A stretch of 64,000 bases of DNA, taken from NCBI GenBank assembly GCA_033398695.1, contig CM065803.1, positions 44,941,501-45,005,500 on the forward strand, in the 5' to 3' direction. Source of the DNA: Orobanche coerulescens (taxonomy: Eukaryota; Streptophyta; Magnoliopsida; Lamiales; Orobanchaceae). This document shows positions 19,670-30,343 of this stretch, in pieces. How positions within the stretch are numbered: position 1 is the first letter of the stretch; each line of letters begins with the position of its first letter. The position numbers were made by a program, and so were the translations under genes. Below the pieces are notes generated by a model. It was not told the DNA's origin and searched no databases. It worked only from the letters and a program-made list of their open reading frames with translations.

Positions 19670-21778
19670 TTAGAATGTGTTGTCTCTGAACCCTTGGAGC
19701 ACGGTGTCGAACGGCTTGATGAATTTGGTCAAGTTGCCGCGCTGGTCTAGGGCGGATTTGAATATGATGTTGCAGAAACTTCCATTATCGACCAGCACGC
19801 GATCGACCATCTTCCCAAGGATACAAGTAGAGATCACCAGCGCATCTTCTTTGGGACAATGCACTCCGTCCCTGTCCTTGTTGGAGAAGGCGATGATCGC
19901 GTCTTTGGAGATGGTCGGCTCCGGAGGTACCACGACATGGACCCCGGCGACCGCTCTCAGCTCGGCCTTTCGCTTCCTGTTTGACATGGTGGAAACCGGG
20001 GAAAGGCCCCCGAGGTTTCCACCTCCTGCTTTAAGCATGTTGATCCGACCACCAGGGTTGATCGGAGGGATCGACTCATCAGAGTATTCCGGCTCATGCT
20101 CGATTCTGGCGACCGGATTGGGAGGAGTTCTCTCGTTTTTCCGGTGCTCGCGCCCTCCAGTCCTTTCCGTTCTAGGTTTTGGCTTGGTGACCAAGTTGTC
20201 TAGTTTGCCTTCCTCAAACAGTCGCCAGAGCTGTCTGAGGAGGTCGCGGCATTGGCTGGTGTTGTGGTCGGGACTCTTGTGGTAGGCACAGAATCTGCTA
20301 CAGTCTAGATGACCGTGGTCCCTTATCGGCTTTGGTTTGGAAAGCCACTCGCGGCCCTTGATTGCGTTGAAGATGTGGGCCGGAGATAAGTTGAGATTGT
20401 GGAGAAGGTAGACTTCTACATCCTCGAAGGCTTTGAACTTGCCAGGTGGTTTGGCAACCGCCTTTCTGGGCTTGGCAACCGCCTTCTTCTGGACATGGGA
20501 TGGAGCCTTTCCTTCTCCGGATGGTCCCTCGTCTAAACGGAGGGAGAGCATCCTCTGCCTAGCCAAGAAGTCGGCGGCTCTGACGCGGAAGACCGAGTAG
20601 GTCGGGGGAATGTCCTTGGTGAGGTGCCTGAACATGGGTGAGTGCCCGCAGAATCCACCCAGGACTGAATAGAGGGCGAGCTCGTCGCTGATGGGCTCGC
20701 CGGTGAGGACTATCTCATCTACCCGGTCAATGTAATTTTCATCTGATTCGTCCTTCCCCTGTCTGATTTTCATCATGCGGTGGGGGCCTTCAGGGCGAGC
20801 GACTTTGGCAGCGAAGTACGACGTGAAGTCTTTCGCCAGCTTCTCAAAACAATTGATTGAGCGAGGTGGTAGTGAGATGTACCACCTGTGGGCGAGGTCG
20901 CCCAGGGTTAATGGGAACATTCGACACTTGGTCGCATCTAATGCTCCACATCCGGTCATGTAGATTCGGAATTTGCTCAAGTGGGTTTCTGGATCCGATC
21001 TCCCCTCATATAGAGGTGTTTGTGGGGGATTGATCGTTGGTTGGACTGGGGCGAGCTCGATCTGAACCGCGAGTGGTTTGCTTGGCCCAATGATCGATCT
21101 CCCGGTGCCTGCCCCATTTTCCAAGAGTGCCTTCATCTCGTCGAGCTGGCGTTGCATGTCGGCCATCTCCATCGCCTGACTGCTCGCCGATTGGCTCCCA
21201 GAGCGCGAGCCAAGGCGATCGTGTACTGATCCCCTGGCCTCGTGGTGAATGACGAGTTCCCTGCCAGTGGGTTCATTTCTTGGGCGAGCGGGGGCTCGCT
21301 GACCGGCCTGTCTCCTGGGAGTCGGATATGTCGAACTCCTGGTAAAGGATTCGGACTCCGATGTCTCCCGGATGGGGCCTGAGTGCCCGGGTCGCCATGA
21401 GGGATCGCTCCCTAGGCGGCTGAAGACGGAATCGTCCCGCCTCATGAGAGCCTTCTCCTGCGGCTCGGGGCTTTCTGTCGATTTCTCAACATAGATCCCC
21501 TTAAGCTTCCGCTTGCCTGCCCGATGGATGGCCGACGGAGTGATGGTGGGCGAGTCGTAGGCCTTCCGTCGCTCCCTGAGGATGGCTATAGCCTCCTCGA
21601 TCTGTTCCGCGGTCTGGAACTGATCTAGTGAGAGGCTAGAACCGTCCCTCGGGGGCGGGAGTGAAAGCCTAGCGTCGCCACTGTCGCCTTCCGCCGTGGG
21701 CTGGGACTCGGTCCGGGCCGAAATGAGATTTCCGGCGGATCTTAGGGTGGCTCTCTTGAAAGTCGTAGCAGACGTCAT
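19670..21778 (-). CDS. gag: F Gag-protease polyprotein N-terminal part
   Basis: Open for 702 codons from ATG 21776-21778 (MTSATTF); the in-frame stretch upstream to the primer site lacks an ATG. The gag core (WYISLPPRSINCFEKLAKDF, MMKIRQGKDESDENYIDRVD) is homologous to the TG gags. It continues beyond the point where TG ORFs end into a Tat-type zinc-knuckle region (CAYHKSPDHNTSQCRDL) and a protease region whose active-site triplet reads Asp-Asn-Gly (VLVDNGSFCNI), a change from the usual DGG/DSG-like site. The TAA at 19670-19672 appears premature, because protein homology continues downstream in frame. In this copy it should yield Gag but not Pol. Confidence 0.8.
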   Translation of the reverse strand: MTSATTFKRATLRSAGNLISARTESQPTAEGDSGDARLSLPPPRDGSSLSLDQFQTAEQIEEAIAILRERRKAYDSPTITPSAIHRAGKRKLKGIYVEKSTESPEPQEKALMRRDDSVFSRLGSDPSWRPGHSGPIRETSESESFTRSSTYPTPRRQAGQRAPARPRNEPTGRELVIHHEARGSVHDRLGSRSGSQSASSQAMEMADMQRQLDEMKALLENGAGTGRSIIGPSKPLAVQIELAPVQPTINPPQTPLYEGRSDPETHLSKFRIYMTGCGALDATKCRMFPLTLGDLAHRWYISLPPRSINCFEKLAKDFTSYFAAKVARPEGPHRMMKIRQGKDESDENYIDRVDEIVLTGEPISDELALYSVLGGFCGHSPMFRHLTKDIPPTYSVFRVRAADFLARQRMLSLRLDEGPSGEGKAPSHVQKKAVAKPRKAVAKPPGKFKAFEDVEVYLLHNLNLSPAHIFNAIKGREWLSKPKPIRDHGHLDCSRFCAYHKSPDHNTSQCRDLLRQLWRLFEEGKLDNLVTKPKPRTERTGGREHRKNERTPPNPVARIEHEPEYSDESIPPINPGGRINMLKAGGGNLGGLSPVSTMSNRKRKAELRAVAGVHVVVPPEPTISKDAIIAFSNKDRDGVHCPKEDALVISTCILGKMVDRVLVDNGSFCNIIFKSALDQRGNLTKFIKPFDTVLQGFRDNTF

Positions 21779-21889
21779 TTTTTGTAGGCTTTTCTGTTGA
21801 AGAACAGTGGGTGTTTCTTCAAGTATATGTCCGGAGAACAGTGAGTGTTCTTCGAGACGGTAGGAATAAAAATGAAGGTTTAGATGCCC

Positions 21890-21905
21890 TCCTTCTAGCG
21901 CCAAT
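21890..21905 (-). other. F primer-binding site
   Basis: TTGGCGCTAGAAGGAGG on the element strand, touching the 5' LTR. It is identical in its first 13 bases to TG1-TG3. Confidence 0.7.
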
Positions 21906-22865
21906 TGTTGTTACCCAAAATATTATCCGAAGATAGTATTGCTGGAATGATCGAGTAACAAACAAGTACGAGAACACTTCCGTGAGAAAATAGATAACAC
22001 AAGATTTGCCGGGGTTGTTAATCCCGGGCTTGAATGCTCTCGCGAGATGTTATTAATAAATATACTGTCGAGTATAAATATTAATGTTAGAATCTATTAC
22101 AATGAGTGTAAAGACTTCTAGTTATCTAAGCTGTAGAGCGTGTAGGTTGCCAGAAGAACCAGATATGTAGATCTGTGAGTTCTAGCTTGGGATGTATGAT
22201 AAGTGTATATGAATATCAATATGAATGTATAAGTGATTTCTAGATGAGTCTTTGATTCTCTCTGTGTGTATAATATGCACTGTATTCACGGTAAAATCGC
22301 ATGGTCTGGCCACTGTTGTTTGTCCCTTATTTATAGGAGACAAGGTTTCTGGGACCTCTCCGGCGATCGTGGGCGACCGCCGTTTTCTATATTATAATAA
22401 GATAGTCGATCGTCTCGTCACGTGGGGCTGTTCCCTTAAAGTCTGGGGCTGCTGTTGGTGGCCAGCTGCGCGAGCCAATGGGAAGCCAGCACGCGTCCTG
22501 GGTCGCTGTCCGGGGAGGACCCACTTTGTACCTTTCGGCGGCCCTGTCGGTAGGTGAGGTACGTGACAGGCTGGGGTCAAAGGTTCTATCTGTCGGTGCC
22601 CTTTGGATATCCGCACGTGGGCCACCGTCCAAGATTCGGTCTTCGACAACTTTGACGGATGTTGGATCCATACGTGGCACGAGACGATCGTCTTTGGTTC
22701 GCACATCAAAGACGATCGCCAGATATCGAAAGACGATCGCTGGGTACCAAAAGACGATCGCCATATGTGTCGATCGCTGGGCGTTCGCCCAGAGTAAGTC
22801 TTCTATGGTTGGATCTCTGATCGTTATGCCGATCGCCATCGAGGCGTATTAATCGCCGCATAACA
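21906..22865 (-). repeat. F 5' LTR (960 bp)
   Basis: Plus-strand ends TGTTGTTACCC and CGCATAACA. Contains TCTCGCGAGA in U5 (about 22039), a TATA box on the minus strand (CTATAAATAAGG, about 22327-22338), an AT module TATATTATAATAAG flanked by CGATCG words upstream of it, and repeated AGACGATCG words at 22682-22770. Followed by target duplication ACATG. Confidence 0.9.
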
Positions 22866-22870
22866 ACATG

Positions 22871-24199
22871 CTCTTTAGTTACATCATTATGTAACACATA
22901 TTCCACTTCATAAATCTAACATCATGTCTTTGTTTTCAAACAAATTTCTAAAACATTTTATAAAAAATTAGTAAAAGCATATCATGTATATCTTTCAACT
23001 TCATGTCACTTTGAACATATATCAAAATAACAAGAACTAAGCATGATTCTTCCTTTCTTCAAAATATCAAATATTTTATTAAAATCCCATAAATTTATCA
23101 TAGCATCATATCATCAAGTAGAAACATATTGTGTAAGAAAAATAACACATGCTTGAGCTATGAACCCTAATATTTTCGGCTCAAATGACAAAAATCAAAG
23201 CATGAATAAAACTTGTTTTAAACACTCCCAAGTACCTTAGAATCAACTTAGAAACAACATATAAAGAAAAAAACATCAAATCTAAGTTCCTTAAACAATT
23301 TCCAAAATTTAAAGTTAGCTAAATTCTATTTTTACTTGGATAGAAATGAAGAGAAGAAGGTAACTTACTTGAATATGAACTTTGATTCAAGTTTGGAACA
23401 CCAATGGAGCTTGTTTGTGGAGATCCAATGGAAGAACAATGGAGTTTCTTTCAATAGGGGGGAGGAGGAGTGAAGAGGGAAGAAGATGAAGTGAAGAGAA
23501 AAAGGAAATTTCCCTTTATATACTAGGCTAACCCTAGCCATTTAATAAAGCGGTCGAAGAATATACTTGTATTAGGGAATAACGTTTGTGGGAGGTGTCC
23601 ACCTTCCCCGGCGTAAATTATGGATATGGTTAAACTGATGATATATGCAATGAAATGAAATAATTTAGTAAACATGGGATTTTTCTTAAACCCCCGTATG
23701 TTACTGCTTATATGCCTGATGACAAATTTAAAAGCATGTTTTATCTTTTGGCAATATGTTTACGGAGTACGTTGTACTCAGCTCTGCATATCTTTTAAAA
23801 TGTGCAGGTTGAGCAGGGGATGTGACGGAGGGTGTTGAGTGGAAGTCTTTTGTCTACAAATGTTGTTAAGCCCTGGTTACATATTTTCATATATGTAACC
23901 AACCATGTTTTTCCGCTGCAAACACTCTTTATGATTTTGTTTTTTAAGTCACATCATTTGTAATATGCTATGAAGCCTTCTCTAAACTTCAAGGCTAATA
24001 TAATATTATTACTATGTATTCTTACCTTGGATTGTAATTCATTTCCACAGGATTGATTTCCCTTCATGATGCCTTGATAGGTTATTGGTGGAAATCCACC
24101 CATTCTTTATGAAATGTATGTTTCCCCCTTTCTTCTCTGCTTCTTAATTCCTACCCCGGGTCATGACCTGGTTGTGCCGTCCTTAGGGATAAGGGGCCA
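22871..24199. other. AT-rich LTR-like sequence, no gene
   Basis: This continues the sequence that was to the left of F (12589-12722). On the minus strand a TATATAAAGGG box (about 23513-23525) is followed by a pyrimidine-rich CTCTTCACTTC leader, typical of an LTR promoter. From about 23690 the layout is that of the 3' half of a plus-oriented LTR. No coding frame is recognisable. Confidence 0.4.
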
Positions 24200-24457
24200 T
24201 GCCAACAAGTCACCGAGATGTCAGCCTGAGCCCGATATTATCCCTAATGAGCATCTGCAAAGAAACGAATTTAATTCAGATCCGCCAACAAATTGGCTTG
24301 TTGGCAAACCTGGTGACAATCGTGCAATTCCAACTAGATCTTGTTGATGGTTGTTTTGTTTGCGACGCTTTTTTTCTGTCTGATTTGGATGTGGTTGATG
24401 GTTATGATGAATCCCCTTGTTTTGATGATGGTGGACAAATCATCGATAGAGATTTGG
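24200..24457 (+). other. Unassigned segment between repeats, possibly gag 5' end
   Basis: A frame from 24199 reads QIRQQIGLLANLVTIVQFQL, a heptad-like stretch as found near the start of some gypsy Gag proteins. It is cut by element A at 24458. It might join the primer-site fragment ending at 7941 if 7942-24199 is a single insertion. Speculative. Confidence 0.2.
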
Positions 24458-25189
24458 TGTAATACCCGGATTTTCAGTATAAATTTTTCGCGTTATTTTA
24501 TCTAAGATATACTGTATAGTTTGGTATCTATATAGTATGGATAAAATAAATTGAGGACCAAGACATTTATACTTGTGTAATTGACGTTTTGATTGACAGT
24601 TATATTGAGGATTTGTTGTATCAGGTTGAACTGATTTGGATATCAGGTATATCGTATGAGAATATTTTTTTGAGATGAGTATATGTGTATTCAGTATGCC
24701 GTATGTTCGTATCCAGTATGTCGAGACGTCGGACAGGAACAATTGGATTTTGGCTAAGTATAGAGCCCTTAACGTACGCTAAGTTTAAGGACTTACATAC
24801 GCTAAATTATACGCTTTACATACGTTATGCATAAGGCATTACGTACGTAATAAGAGGAATCAGACTTGTGATCGGATAGTGGGGGCCGTGGTCAGCGGCT
24901 TTCGGCGCGGGTGTGGACAGGTGAGTCAACGGGTGGAGTTACGTACGCTATACAGGGTGTATTACATACATAATATGAGTATTATACTGTAGAAAGTCAA
25001 CGTACGTATTACGTACGCAACGGAATAAGCGTTACGTATGTTATGGAGTAGCCGGTCGAGTCGTGGCCGAGAGGACCTGCAGTGGCCGATCACTGTCGGC
25101 AGTGACTCGCTGGATGGCCGATCATGGCCGGACGTGACTCGTAGGGATGGCCGATCACTGTCGACAGTGACTCGCTGGGCGTCAGGCCT

Positions 25190-25377
25190 GGCCGATTACG
25201 GCCGTAAGGACGTGGCTGGTAACGGCCGTAAGGGACCGTTACGTACGTAAGGCAGGGGCCAGTTACGGCCATAATAGTTCCGAAAGAAATGGGTAGTGGG
25301 CAGGCCATGGCCGGTTACGTACGTAAGCCACGGCCGGTTACGGCCGTAACGTGCCGACAGGACTCGGCCTATATAAG
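25190..25377 (+). promoter_or_regulatory. A LTR palindrome array and TATA box
   Basis: TTACGGCCGTAA, TAACGGCCGTAA and TTACGTACGTAA 12-mers occur about six times in 160 bp, ending about 20 bp before CCTATATAAGGCC. The matching region in the 3' LTR is 59181-59357, where one unit has been lost. The position suggests binding sites for a dimeric factor driving LTR transcription (inference). Confidence 0.55.
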
Positions 25378-25955
25378 GCCTGGACCGAGTCACCTTGAGC
25401 ATTTTTCATTTTTCTTCATTCCTTTCGCGATTTCTTCAGCAAAGACGATGGATTTGAGTAAGAGCAACTTAGAACAACATGTTTTGGAAGTTTTATTCAT
25501 GGATTAACATCATCTTCCACCCGGATCGAAGGTAAGATCACCTAAACTTTTGGTTTTTGGATATTCTTGAGGTTTCTTGGTATTTTAGCTGTTTTGCTTC
25601 GTTCTGATTCAGATTGTTGATTGAACTTGATTGTAAACTCGTAATCATTTAATACTCTTGAAGTTTTGTGGAATGAATTCGAGTATTTCTTTGAATAATC
25701 GATTGAATTAGACTATTCCTTCAAAGTGTTCGATGAAATGTCTCAGTGAGTAGAACTTGGAAAATTCTACACGTTTTCGTATGAATGATGGTTGAATTGA
25801 TATTGTTGTGATGATTCTTGGTATTTACGAGAATTTTGTTTAGGGAAGATAATGAATTGGTGATCAAATGCCTTGATTATGTCGTTATGATTATGGAATC
25901 GTAGTATTCTCGATGTTCTTGGTAGTTGTTGCGATTCATGATGTTATGAGAAGTA

Positions 25956-25960
25956 TATAT
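25956..25960. repeat. TG2 target-site duplication, left
   Basis: TATAT, matched by 38477-38481. The intact empty site is in the other A LTR near 59930-59940 (AAGTATATATGTTG). Confidence 0.9.
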
Positions 25961-26042
25961 TGTTGTGTCAAGAATTACACTCTCCGACCGGCGATCGCCT
26001 CGGAGATCGAGCGACCTGGCCACTGCCGAGCAGCCAAGGCAG
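25961..26042 (+). repeat. TG2 5' LTR, left fragment
   Basis: TGTTGTGTCAAGAATTACAC start, matching 37341-37422 with about four changes. Interrupted by element C after GGCAG (26038-26042), which is repeated at 34115-34119. Confidence 0.9.
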
Positions 26043-28967
26043 TGTAATACCCGTAATTTCGATTTCCGGTAATTTCTTTTTTTCGGCGAAAGTCCATTTT
26101 GACGACTCGTTCATGACCGTTTCGTCATTCCGAGAATGATTAATTCTGAACTTTTTGTCATCCGAGTTCGTTTCGGTGTCGTTTTGTTGAGTTTCGTGCT
26201 TTTTGACGACTTTTCCGCACTTGAGTTCGATTCTTGCGAATCTCGTTGGAAACTGCTGTTTCGAGTTTCCCGTAAGTCCGTTTAACTTTGTTAGACGTGT
26301 AGTGAACTTCGGTTTGGTTATTCGATCACGTATCGTGATTTTCGGACGTTTTGGGCCATTTTTGTAATTTCCCAAAGTTTGGGGTAATTACTTCCGTTGT
26401 CGAATTCCGACACTTTGGGTGGTCGGAATCGTGTGTTCTCTTAGCGCTTGGATTCGTCTTTGCGAGTACTTCGTAACCGTATCTCCGGTTTTTATTCAGG
26501 TTCGGGTTTCGGGGTCGTTTGGACCGTCGGAGTGGCCTGGCCGAGTTACGGCCGTAAGGTGCCGGTTACGGCCGTAAGTGATCGGCAGGCATGGCCTGAC
26601 GAATGCCGGTTACGGACGTAAGAGTCGAGAGTTACGGCCGTACGGGTGCGAGCGGCTTAGGACGAATGCGATTCTGGCCGTAAGGGCCTGCCGGGTACGG
26701 CCGTAAGTGCCGAGTTACGGTCGTAAGGCCCTCCGGTTACGGCCGTAAGTGTCCGGCAGTGACCGGCTATATAAGGCCTGGGCAGCCCGTTTTTACTCAT
26801 TTCTTCACTTTTCTTGCGGCTATCGGACGGGTGCGACGGGAAATAGGGTTCTTGGTCGATTCTACTCAATTCCAAGACGTTTTGGAATATCCTTGTTATC
26901 ATCATCTAATCCGTGTTCTTCGTCCAAATCGAGGTATTTTGGCTTGAACCCTTGTTTTTGAAGATTTTAGGGATTTTCCTTTTGATTTCGATTCCAATCC
27001 ATTTCTAAACAATTAGTTGTTGTATAAACGTTGTTTTGGACGTGTTCTACGGATTGTATATCCGTATTTCGAGTTCGTTGGAATCCAATCGGGATTTTTG
27101 GTTTTCTAAGAAACCTTGAACATTTAGTATCCGATTAAATGTCTCAAAGGGTTCCCTTCAATTCTTGACCGTGTTTTCCTTTGTTTTCAATTGTTATTCT
27201 CATAGTAACCGTGTTTCCGTTGGAATTCACGGAGGATTGTAGGTGTTCGGGGTTTTCCGGGTTGTGCAGTATTCGTAGGAATATTCGGGTGCCGACTACC
27301 GAGGCAAGTATCTTGTCCATACGTTTCATGTTTCGTAGGCATAATTATTGATAAATGATTTTATGCGAAATCCAATTTTTAATGAACGTAAAAAGGGATC
27401 GGTATGTTCTCGATAAATGTTGTCTTTCAACGATAATTCTTGTACTTCGTGAATATATGTGTTCTCGGAAGATATGTGTTGGTTTTGTATGTTGAAAGAT
27501 GCTATGATCACTTTGAGTGAGTTTAATAGACCGTAATCCTATGCCGGGGATTATGTAATGTTATGTGTACTTGTTCGGTAAGAACGTAATGTGTGCGATA
27601 TTGGTTGTTATTCCTTCGTGAGGAGGTTGTGACACTTGGTGTTGCTTGGTATTGGTATTTACTTGTGGTTGTGTGACATTAGTTGTGAGTGTACGTCGAC
27701 TAAAGTGGCTATTCTAGCGAAGTACCTAGCATTTGTATGCACATTCTAGTATTCGAATTATGGCTTCCTGTGGCGTTGTGGATGATATGTGTATGTTCAC
27801 CTAGGGGCCGATCAGCGAGGCCTCTAGGGATACGTTGCCGTGAGTTTCGTATCGCGAACTATGGTTAACCACCTGGGGATGTCCGACGGGGCTCTGCGGT
27901 ACGGTGGCCGTGAGTCTCGTATCAGGTTAACTTTGAAATGTTTTGTTGAGAACCGTGATTTTTGGCGCATATTTCGTCGATTAGAATGGCAGTCAAATGG
28001 TAGGGTACTTAGGAATGGCACCAATAAATGTGTTGTGTATGATTCGTCTCTTGGTTGTGATAATTTGGTATGGGTACGTGAGTCTGTGGTTGCTCTGTGC
28101 ATTGTAGCTCTGTGGTATGTTGAGTGAGATTGTTGTCATGGTAATGTTTGACACGGTGTAGTTTCCACCGGGTTATTCTTGCGAGTATGTGATGTGAATG
28201 ATTTGGGTCGTGGACCCCTGTGTTGTGATTGGAATGTTATGATTGGGTCGTGGACCCTGTTGTCTGCTATCGGAATTGTATATTGAAATAAACGATTGTT
28301 GGGCTATGTCCCTAAGCATTTCGAAAGGCTTGAAAATTCTTAAACCCCAAACGTTTTCAAAAACTCCCGAGATCGTAAAATGTTTTGTAAGTTGTAAAAT
28401 GGTTTTATTTCCTATCTTTCATAATTCAAACTGTTTGATCAAGCGAATTATCTCGGGAAGTATATTTATGATTTCTATGTTCTTGGAGTATGATATGTAT
28501 GGCTAGTCTTTGTATTTATACTTGCACTAGCAAAACAGTGGAGTTTTGCTAACCCCCGAGTATTCGGGGGGTGGATGTCTGTATTGCGTCCAGGTATTCG
28601 CAGGTTGCTGGGGAGCAATTCACAGGATCGTTACGAAGGATGATGGAAGGCGGCGATACTAATCACATGAAGACCGGTGTTGAGTCTTTTGGTGATGTCT
28701 TGTTGTTTTGTCCTTCCGTTGTGTCTATTATTTCCATTTTACGGGAATGTGGATTTATGTTAGCCCCTGCGTGGGCATGAGTTGCGAGAAAGGGTAATGT
28801 ATGGTTGATGTGTATGTCGTGGAAAAAGACCAAATCGATCTAATGGTTCGTTATTTAGCCATGTTGGCATGTATTGTATTGTTGAGTTTTCTGTACTTAG
28901 CCTGGTAGATCCTCACGGAGAGGGTCTGCGGCGCTGTAATATTCCCGAACGGTTTGGGGGTGTTACA
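26043..28967 (+). repeat. C 5' LTR
   Basis: Nearly identical to 31162-34114 over most of its length. Differences are small indels plus a cluster in the palindrome array. TATA box CTATATAAGG at 26767-26776, with transcription likely starting shortly downstream. Minus-strand ORFs of about 60-135 codons within it occur in both LTRs only because the DNA is duplicated; they show no family. Confidence 0.9.
26541..26776 (+). promoter_or_regulatory. C 5' LTR palindrome array and TATA box
   Basis: Eight units of TTACGGCCGTAA or one- to three-base variants (exact copies at 26546-26557 and 26566-26577) occur in about 215 bp directly upstream of GGCTATATAAGGCC. Confidence 0.6.
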
Positions 28968-30343
28968 GAATATGGTATCGGAGCTTAGGTTGCGGAAACC
29001 TAGGCTGTCGGGTCAAGTTGTGTGTTGTCGGGTCTTGTCTTGTCAGGTTTTGCCTGATTGAGTCGTGTCGCGACGCGTCGTCTGAGGTTTCGGTCGTGAT
29101 TAGTATTGAGGTGCAGCCATCATCTTCGTGCGATCTGTGGATGTAAGTCTTCCTACTTTGTTGCATCTCGTGTTATACGAACTTGTGTGATTATATGTTA
29201 TTATGTGGAGTTTAAATGTGCCTGGTGAATACGTACTCCATACTTGTTTGATTCTCGTATTGTTCTAGAATGAAAAGTGATACCGGTGTATAAATGTGTG
29301 TATATATTGTGTGAATCGTTTTATTGAAGTAATGGCTTGGTGTGACCCCGCAAGGAAAGTTTGTCAATGTGATATTTCAAAGTTTAATTATTTTGAAGAG
29401 TCATGTAAATTTTATTTTTAAACATCCTTCAAGAAAGGAAATTTTTTGATTTCGTATGATGACCTCGAGACCGGAATTTTCTTTAGAACTTAACTACTTA
29501 TATTTTATTTTCACCTTGCCTTGCAAGTTTTCAAAATTTGGTTTTAAAAACTCAAATGAGGTCTACCAAAAATTTACTCGAAACGTGGCTCTTGCTTTCG
29601 ACTTTTTGATTTCATGATCGTCGGTTCGGGGGTATGTAGTGATGTCGGCATTATTACTTGGTCAATAATGCTCAAATTGTGATTAAGTTGGTGGCGTGAA
29701 CGTTAAGTCGTCCTAATGCACTTGTTGTGAGAGTCCTCATTACTGAGAGGTAGGATTTCAGTTTTAGATGTTAATTATCTTATGACGGTCGCTTGTGTGA
29801 TACTGTAATTACGTGGACAGATGATGTTGAAGTGTGATTGGATTTTATGGTAATGGATCGTATTTTGATATAGTGGTAAATTATATCTGTTGTGTGTGTG
29901 TTCGAAAACGCTTTTCTGAAAATTTTATAAACTTGAACGAGTTGTGGAAAATTAAAATTCATAAAGTTTTGACAAAGTTAATTTCAAACCGAGGTACCAA
30001 AAACACTCTCAAAATTTTATTTTGAAAATCCAAAGATTTCCAAATGACACCATTTAAAAGGATACCTCGTGGATCTTGTTATCGAGTTGCTATTAGTTGT
30101 CTTATGTGATATATCAAGCCAAGTTGGCAATTTGGTACATTATGTTGCGATGTTGCACCATTGTATTGAGAGAGTATCTGCTTAATGTGCCGAGGGGCAA
30201 AGGGCGCGGTCGTGACCACGGTACAGGCAGTCATGGAGATTAGATGCGGGACCAAGAGAAGATTTTCGGGAAGGTTGCTATTCTAGCACTTCGCTCTCGT
30301 TGTTTAGGTTTCGGGGACGAAACCTCTTTTAAAGGTGATATGG
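28968..30343 (+). other. C internal region, part 1: primer site to an inner purine tract
   Basis: Primer site TGGTATCGGAGCTT at 28973-28986, close to the initiator-Met tRNA complement. No ORF above about 65 codons and no recognisable gag or pol. It ends in a purine tract (CTCTTTTAAAGGTGATATGG) that would normally precede a 3' LTR. Confidence 0.7.

Larger units (their letters stand above)
12723..22865 (-). mobile_element. F: complete Ty3/gypsy Tat-lineage retrotransposon (decayed)
   Basis: Two 960-bp LTRs (12723-13682 and 21906-22865) flank 8.2 kb of internal sequence read on the minus strand: primer site, gag-protease, RT, Ty3-type RNase H, a second archaeal-type RNase H, integrase, then a 2.3-kb tail with an oppositely oriented ORF. 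Target duplication ACATG lies at 12718-12722 and 22866-22870. The second RNase H and the antisense ORF are established Tat traits (Ogre, Retand and Grande relatives). Pol has at least four in-frame stops and one frameshift, so this copy is dead. It is the closest visible relative of TG1-TG3. Confidence 0.9.
7942..24199 (+). mobile_element. Possible old solo LTR (G) holding the hAT and F insertions
   Basis: The left edge TGTAATGCCCAGG resembles the TGTAATACC starts of the A and C LTRs. The right part (23690-24199) has the layout of the 3' half of such LTRs in plus orientation, with a TGCAGGTT acceptor-like site and TTCCGCTGCAAAC. The proposed right end GGGGCCATGCCA is followed by ACAAG, against ATAAG before 7942, a one-mismatch duplication. 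Removing the hAT and F insertions leaves about 2.7 kb. A minus-strand TATA box near 23520 suggests a further insertion inside it. Boundaries are inference. Confidence 0.3.
24458..25960 (+). repeat. A 5' LTR, left part
   Basis: Starts TGTAATACCCGGATTTTCAG and aligns with 42102-42632 and then 59005-59937. Contains TTACGTACGTAA and TTACGGCCGTAA palindromes, a TCACTGTCGACAGTGA palindrome near 25155 and the TATA box at 25369-25377. The sequence resumes at 38482 after TG2. Confidence 0.9.

Noticed and set aside
26541..26757. Could the spaced palindromes be a CRISPR array?
   Set aside because: Units are 12 bp, degenerate, irregularly spaced and lie in a plant LTR promoter. No cas genes and no unique spacers of constant length.
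25968..27511. Minus-strand frames in the C 5' LTR (such as 135, 82 and 61 codons)
   Set aside because: Several repeat exactly in the other LTR, antisense to LTR transcription, with no recognised domain. The first also crosses the TG2/C junction.
28571..28780. 69-codon plus frame with a near copy at 33724-33927
   Set aside because: A duplicated LTR segment; the N-terminal part differs by frameshifts between copies, unlike a constrained protein.
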